Origin: Oribacterium sp. P6A1 | GTDB lineage: Bacteria > Bacillota > Clostridia > Lachnospirales > Lachnospiraceae | Direction of reading: 5' to 3' | Assembly (NCBI RefSeq): GCF_000702885.1 | Contig: NZ_JNKO01000002.1 | Coordinates: forward strand, 62,001 to 126,000 | DNA length: 64,000 bases | Shown: one piece after another, positions 59,746 through 64,000 of the stretch | How the letters are laid out: each line of letters begins with the position of its first letter | How positions within the stretch are numbered: the first letter of the stretch is position 1 | Notes under the pieces: generated by a model | What the model saw: only the letters and a program-made list of their open reading frames with translations | What the model was told of the DNA's origin: nothing | Database searches by the model: none | Made by a program: the position numbers and the translations under genes

Positions 59746-62013
59746 ATGATGGTAATGCTATGGAATAAACCATGCGTCGGGAAGGAATGGTGCATAGTCT
59801 TGAAAAGAGCTGATACTCAAAAACAGGTATTTACTATTTTTATCACTATTTTAATGTCACTGAACCTTATTACAGGGGTATTTGCCGGAACGGAAGAAGT
59901 TTCAAGGGATACCCTTTGTGTCGGCGTGCCTGTAGACAGGTGCCCTATGTTTTATCTCGATGATGAAGGCGGGATAACCGGCATAGGAGCCGATATGATG
60001 AGGGCTGTCTCGGAAGAAGCAGGCTACGACGTTTCCTTTAAACGTATAAATGAAGTGACTCTAAAGGAGGCTCTGGATAATGAAGAGTATGATGTTGTTA
60101 TGCCCTTCGGAAGTGCCATTCCAAGCGCGGCAGGGCATGAAACCATTGTTTCGGAAAATCTGCTGCAGACTCCTTTTACCCTTGTAAAGGGTGGGGACAG
60201 AAATCTTTCTTCGATAAATAAGCTTAAAGTTGGGATGTTAAAATCCCTTGGGGGTGCAGCAGAGACTGTAAAGCAGCTTTTTCCGGGAATGGAAATAGTG
60301 TTTTACAACAGCATGGATGATTCTGTAAAAGCACTTCGAACAGGAGAGGTTGATGCTCTTCTGAACAATTCCTATGTATGGAGTTATGTGCTTCAAAAGC
60401 CTGCTTATGGAGATCTTTCGGTTCAGCCCTCAAATATGTTCTCAATGGATTTTCGTGTGGGAGCTATGGATACTCCGAAAGGTCATGAAATAATAGACCG
60501 GTTAAATGCCGGAATAGAGGCAGTGCCCGATACTCATCTTCAGGCCATAGTTCTTGACCATACCTCCAGAAAGCTCTATAAATATGATTTTTCCGATTAT
60601 CTGTATCAGTACAGATGGTTTCTTATTTTCGGAGGAATGCTTTTTGCGGCCCTTATCATTATAACCACTATGAGAGTGAGGGTCATGAGACTTGAGCAGG
60701 AAGAAAAAGTGCGTCAGCTTATCGACAAGGATCCGCTTACGGGAGTCTTAAGTCTCAATGGTTTCAGAAAACGTGTTGAAGAGTTGCTTCGAGACCATCC
60801 TGATGTGCCGTACCTTATTTCATATAATAATATAAAGAATTTCAAATATATAAATGACAGTCTCGGTATGGCGGCCGGTGATGATCTGCTCAGATTCTGG
60901 GCCCAGAAATCTATGGAAGTCATGACCGAGGAAGATGCTATCGGCAGAATAGAGGGAGATCATTTTGTGGTTCTGAGAAAAGCCGGCGGGGATGAAAAAA
61001 TGCTTCGTGATGAAATCGATGTGTTTGAACCGGTCAGAAACTTTTTTATCGACAAGGGCAAGGGAAACAAAGTACAGATCTGCAGTGGTGTCTATGTCCT
61101 GACTCCAAGGGATCATCAGATTATAGATGTTGATCATATGCTCGATTTCGCAAGAGTTGCGGAGAAAAGAGTCAGAGACAGTAAGAAAGACGGATATGAG
61201 TTCTATAATCCTGAGCAGTGGGAAAGAGGAAAGAGAAGCGCTCATATCATCGGGCATCTTCCTGTTGCCATTAAAGATGAAGAAATACAGGTATGGTACC
61301 AGCCTCAGGTGAACTATGAGACCGGAAAGATAACAGGAGCAGAGGCTCTTTGCAGATGGAATCATTCGAAACTCGGATGGTTACGTCCTGTGGAATTCAT
61401 TCCGGCTTTGGAAGAAGCAGGTCTTATATACGATCTTGACTGTTATGTGTGGGAAAGAGTATGTCAGGATCTCAGGAAATGGAAAGATCAGGGTAAATAC
61501 CGTTCTGTATCCGTGAATCTTGCCAGATGTGATATAAGCGAAGAAAGGAATATCTCCGGACACTTCTATGATTTGATAAAGAAGTATGGACTTGAACCTG
61601 ATCAGCTTCATATTGAGATCACTGAAAACGCATATACAGAGGAACCTGAGCTTATCAAAAAAACAACGGAAGAGCTCAGAGAGTTCGGATTTCGTGTAGA
61701 AATGGATGATTTCGGAAGCGGATATTCTTCTCTTTCCATGCTCAAAGAAATTCCTATGGATCGTATAAAGCTGGATTTCCGTTTTCTTACTGGGGCAGGT
61801 GATCCTGAAAAAGGCCGTATCATAGTCAGCTATATTATAAAGATGGTTCATTCTCTTGGAATGGATATCATTGCAGAAGGTGTAGAAAAAATAAGCCAGG
61901 CGGATTATCTGAAAGAACAGGGCTGCACCGAGATGCAGGGCTACTATTTCCATAAACCTATGCCGGTTTCGGAATTTGAAGAATTGAATGACAGGATAGA
62001 AGCGGAGCAGTAA
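59746..62013 (+). CDS. Periplasmic-binding-like sensor with GGDEF and EAL domains
   Basis: A 755-residue membrane protein. It has a signal/anchor segment (about 25-48), an SBP_bac_3-type ligand domain (about 55-280: LCVGVPVDRCPMFYLDDEGGITGIGADMM), a membrane helix (about 291-312), a GGDEF domain whose loop reads EGDHF, and an EAL domain. The EAL domain keeps the key residues: GAEALCRW, IEITEN, DDFGSGYSSL, KLDF, AEGVE, QGYYF. It is therefore probably a c-di-GMP phosphodiesterase sensing an extracellular small molecule. The start is uncertain; TTG at 59800 (MKRADTQ) would give a cleaner signal sequence than ATG 59746. Confidence 0.88.
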   Translation: MMVMLWNKPCVGKEWCIVLKRADTQKQVFTIFITILMSLNLITGVFAGTEEVSRDTLCVGVPVDRCPMFYLDDEGGITGIGADMMRAVSEEAGYDVSFKRINEVTLKEALDNEEYDVVMPFGSAIPSAAGHETIVSENLLQTPFTLVKGGDRNLSSINKLKVGMLKSLGGAAETVKQLFPGMEIVFYNSMDDSVKALRTGEVDALLNNSYVWSYVLQKPAYGDLSVQPSNMFSMDFRVGAMDTPKGHEIIDRLNAGIEAVPDTHLQAIVLDHTSRKLYKYDFSDYLYQYRWFLIFGGMLFAALIIITTMRVRVMRLEQEEKVRQLIDKDPLTGVLSLNGFRKRVEELLRDHPDVPYLISYNNIKNFKYINDSLGMAAGDDLLRFWAQKSMEVMTEEDAIGRIEGDHFVVLRKAGGDEKMLRDEIDVFEPVRNFFIDKGKGNKVQICSGVYVLTPRDHQIIDVDHMLDFARVAEKRVRDSKKDGYEFYNPEQWERGKRSAHIIGHLPVAIKDEEIQVWYQPQVNYETGKITGAEALCRWNHSKLGWLRPVEFIPALEEAGLIYDLDCYVWERVCQDLRKWKDQGKYRSVSVNLARCDISEERNISGHFYDLIKKYGLEPDQLHIEITENAYTEEPELIKKTTEELREFGFRVEMDDFGSGYSSLSMLKEIPMDRIKLDFRFLTGAGDPEKGRIIVSYIIKMVHSLGMDIIAEGVEKISQADYLKEQGCTEMQGYYFHKPMPVSEFEELNDRIEAEQ

Positions 62014-62039
62014 GAAATAAACCGGTTCGATGCCGTTTT

Positions 62040-62086
62040 ACTAAACTCCCGGGGAATGTGTTGGAAATATTCCCCGGGAGTTTAGT
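62040..62086. terminator. 18-bp perfect hairpin after the EAL gene
   Basis: ACTAAACTCCCGGGGAAT (62040-62057) and its exact complement (62069-62086) enclose an 11-nt loop. No T run follows, so it is a very stable structure of unclear use, possibly an RNA 3' end protector. Confidence 0.6.
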
Positions 62087-62131
62087 ATCGGATCTTGAGA
62101 ATGAATCCCGGAAGTACCGGGAAGTATATAT

Positions 62132-62174
62132 AAAAGGTGCGAAAGGGCTGATATTTCAGCCTTTTCGCACCTTT
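62132..62174. terminator. Bidirectional terminator before the membrane protein gene
   Basis: AAAAGGTGCGAAAGGGCTGA pairs with TCAGCCTTTTCGCACCTTTG around TATT, with one wobble. It covers the stop codon of the minus-strand gene and ends the EAL gene from the other side. Confidence 0.75.
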
Positions 62175-62821
62175 GCATTTACACATCGCTGTGCAATATA
62201 GTTATAAACAAAGTCGTAGTCGGAAGGTTCCACATAAATCTGATTATGGTCCAGAAGTTTATTGACCTTTATTACACACATCCATCTGCTGCCGATTACC
62301 TGTCGAACATTTATAAAATCCGAGGTAGAGGTATTGCGGGTCGCGGCAAGCATGCCTGTTCCGATGGTTCCGGCCCTTCCTGAAGCGATTCCAGCCATGG
62401 CTGTGAGCCATCCCAGGGCTTCCGATTTCTTAAACTGACTCGGCAGCTGTATATGGACTACCTTTTCCTCGTCCATTTCAAACAGAACCATATATTTAAA
62501 ACCATACATTGCAGCCAGAATGATATATGATAAGATGACTACTCCTATAAAGAAAAGAATGACCCAAAAGCCTATTATCCATTCATCCGGATCTATGGCC
62601 GGGGTTATGCTTCCATCTTCGATAAGATCAATAAGCAGTGCAAATATGGCGATTATTGCTGCGGACATACCAAGAACCCTGAATACGGTAAATAAGATAA
62701 CAGGATTTTTGAGCATAGGAAACTCATATATCCATCGGTACTTGCCGTCGGGACAGAGATAGACATTTTCCGTTACTCTTTCGCCATTGATGATTCCGGG
62801 TGTGTTCTGGTTATTGTTCAT
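62156..62821 (-). CDS. Uncharacterised membrane protein, 221 residues
   Basis: Not recognised. It has a polar N-terminus (about 1-37), two hydrophobic hairpins (about 38-65 and 83-110), and a cytoplasmic C-terminal region (about 111-221) with a Gly/Ala-rich stretch (ASGRAGTIGTGMLAATR) and a final YVEPSDYDFVYNYIAQRC. The membrane part followed by an IRQV-like PH/DUF segment suggests a small regulatory protein. AGGTGAAC precedes the ATG. It stands alone, convergent with the EAL gene. Confidence 0.7.
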   Translation of the reverse strand: MNNNQNTPGIINGERVTENVYLCPDGKYRWIYEFPMLKNPVILFTVFRVLGMSAAIIAIFALLIDLIEDGSITPAIDPDEWIIGFWVILFFIGVVILSYIILAAMYGFKYMVLFEMDEEKVVHIQLPSQFKKSEALGWLTAMAGIASGRAGTIGTGMLAATRNTSTSDFINVRQVIGSRWMCVIKVNKLLDHNQIYVEPSDYDFVYNYIAQRCVNAKVRKG

Positions 62822-63006
62822 AGTTGTTCACCTCAAATTATCATAATAATGGTGGACATAAGAAATATATAACGCCACATGTTTCTATAGTATGGTATCG
62901 ACACAAATTAACAGAAATATTCATTAAAGTATGTAATACGGGCAGTCTCTATCTGATATATTGACAGTATAATACTGTAAAAATATAATTGTAAGCGAAC
63001 AATTTA

Positions 63007-63144
63007 ACGGGGAGCTCGTAGACGGGCTGAGAGGGAATGATCAATTCCGACCCACAACCTGATTTGGATAATGCCAACGTAGGTAAATACCGTAATTTGA
63101 TTTTATCAGTGGAAGCGTTGTCCCCCGTGGGCGGCGCTTTTTTT
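63007..63144 (+). promoter_or_regulatory. TPP riboswitch with terminator platform
   Basis: The THI-box core is present: CTGAGAGG (63027-63034), ACCTGAT (about 63057), and GATAATGCCAACGTAGG (63067-63083). A terminator follows: AAGCGTTGTCC pairs with GGGCGGCGCTT (63129-63139) then seven T (63138-63144). It should turn off the permease gene downstream when thiamine pyrophosphate is plentiful. Confidence 0.95.
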
Positions 63145-63146
63145 GT

Positions 63147-63240
63147 GATAAGGCCGTCAAGTGCATATCATGTGTACATGGTTATGTATTTGACAGCCAA
63201 CGCGGAATCGAGTAGGGTATTTTCCCCTATTCGATTGGCA
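63147..63240 (+). repeat. Structured intergenic element, copy D
   Basis: GATAAGGCCGTCAA ... TATTTGACAGCCAACGC forms stem 1. AATCGAGTAGGG / CCCCTATTCGATT forms stem 2. It lies between the TPP riboswitch terminator and the permease ribosome site (TTGGAGGG), in the same orientation as the other copies. Confidence 0.65.
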
Positions 63241-63268
63241 ATATCCATTTTATTCTTGGAGGGATGAT

Positions 63269-64000
63269 ATGGAAAAAAAGACAACGGTTTTTGACAATGC
63301 ACTTATCTGGTTCGGTGCGGGGGTATCGATAGCTGAGATACTGACAGGTACTTATCTGGCACCTCTGGGATTTCAGAGGGGACTCCTGGCTGTTCTGCTG
63401 GGACATCTTATCGGTGGCGTTCTGTTCTATCTTGCGGGGATGATAAGCGGACAAACCGGAAAGAGTGCCATGGAGACGGTTAAGATGACCTTTGGAAACC
63501 GGGGCGGAATGTTGTTTGCGGCACTGAATGTACTTCAGCTTGTAGGCTGGACTGCCATTATGATTTATGACGGGGCTCTTTCCGCTGCCGGAATATGGAA
63601 TACGGATAAAAACATCTGGTGTCTGATCATCGGAGGGCTTATCATTCTGTGGATAATGGTAGGTGTGACTAATCTCGGAAAACTGAACCGTATTGCCATG
63701 ACGGCACTTTTCATTCTTTCGGTGGTTCTATGTGTTGTTATAGTGAGACAGGGAGGGGGAACTGCGGCAGCTGAAAGCATATCCTTCGGTGCGGCTTTGG
63801 AACTGTCGGTTTCCATGCCTTTGTCATGGCTTCCTGTGGTGGGTGATTACACAAGAGAGGCCGGGGATGCCCACAGGTCAACATTGGCAAGCACCATAGT
63901 CTACAATCTGGTGAGCTGCTGGATGTTTCTTATCGGAATGGGGGCGGCGCTGCTCACGGGAACATCTGACATAGCTGAGATAATGCTTAGGGCAGGTCTG
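63269..64000 (+). CDS. cytX: CytX-like hydroxymethylpyrimidine permease (NCS1 family), partial
   Basis: The frame is open to the window edge (244 codons seen). The N-terminus FDNALIWFGAGVSIAEILTGTYLAPLGFQRGLLAVLLGHLIGGVLFYLAG matches the cytosine/purine permease family and its thiamine-regulated CytX branch. About seven membrane segments are present so far. GGAGGG lies 4 nt before the ATG. The TPP riboswitch upstream indicates import of the thiamine pyrimidine precursor. The C-terminus lies beyond the window. Confidence 0.9.
   Translation, partial: MEKKTTVFDNALIWFGAGVSIAEILTGTYLAPLGFQRGLLAVLLGHLIGGVLFYLAGMISGQTGKSAMETVKMTFGNRGGMLFAALNVLQLVGWTAIMIYDGALSAAGIWNTDKNIWCLIIGGLIILWIMVGVTNLGKLNRIAMTALFILSVVLCVVIVRQGGGTAAAESISFGAALELSVSMPLSWLPVVGDYTREAGDAHRSTLASTIVYNLVSCWMFLIGMGAALLTGTSDIAEIMLRAGL

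Noticed and set aside
1-64000. tRNA and rRNA genes, insertion sequences with intact transposases
   Set aside because: No tRNA-like TTCGANTC arms with matching acceptor stems, no rRNA sequence and no transposase motifs were seen.

Overview
The window reads as a chromosomal segment of a low-to-mid GC Gram-positive anaerobe of the Clostridia, most likely Lachnospiraceae. Support comes from consistently strong AGGAGG-type ribosome binding sites, a T-box leader, a CIRCE operator, MutS2, YhaM-type exonuclease, ECF transporters, a DUF5711-type protein, choline-binding-like wall repeats and an accessory region typical of that family. No rRNA, tRNA, CRISPR array or intact transposase was seen.

The first half (1-47.6 kb) is mostly core. 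It opens with an SDR oxidoreductase and a ketopantoate-reductase-like enzyme. A six-gene operon (2.2-8.4 kb) follows, holding a YcsG-like NRAMP-superfamily carrier, PxpB, PxpC, a biotin carrier protein, a biotin carboxylase and PxpA. This looks like a 5-oxoproline (or other lactam) utilisation pathway joined to biotin carboxylation. Then come an unknown protein, a nitronate monooxygenase, lon behind a CIRCE operator, a catabolic-type acetolactate synthase, a ParE/Phd-like toxin-antitoxin pair on the minus strand, an SGNH hydrolase, a three-gene LRR / VWA / MoxR-type AAA cluster, and a uridine-kinase-like / ECF S-T-A / cysteine hydrolase cluster. Two wall enzymes (L,D-transpeptidase, NlpC/P60), an ArsR regulator, a HIT protein, a T-box-controlled NSS amino-acid transporter and a wall-binding protein follow. 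After these are a sugar nucleotidyltransferase, a DUF5711-like protein, a ROK glucokinase, a histidine kinase convergent with its likely response regulator, mutS2, a catalytically dead HtrA-like protein, YhaM, a TPR-like/degenerate GGDEF protein and an RlmD/RumA methyltransferase.

The accessory region begins exactly at the 3' end of the rumA-type gene and runs to about 59.7 kb. It holds two copies of a roughly 445-bp segment carrying truncated RepA_N genes, a serine recombinase with an internal deletion, two paralogous XRE regulators, an ORF6N protein, a DinD homologue, a SocA/Panacea antitoxin next to a broken toxin, and several regulators and small enzymes, many cut short. Near-perfect or perfect palindromes occur inside the ORF6N and DinD coding regions and are echoed beside them. 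Two GC-rich palindromic inserts sit in frame in an isochorismatase-VOC reading frame.

The right end returns to core-like genes: a periplasmic-sensor/GGDEF/EAL protein, an unknown membrane protein, and a TPP riboswitch driving a CytX-like hydroxymethylpyrimidine permease cut by the window edge. A structured intergenic element of about 80-95 bp occurs four times (3.7, 23.4, 56.8 and 63.2 kb), always in the same orientation just upstream of a gene.
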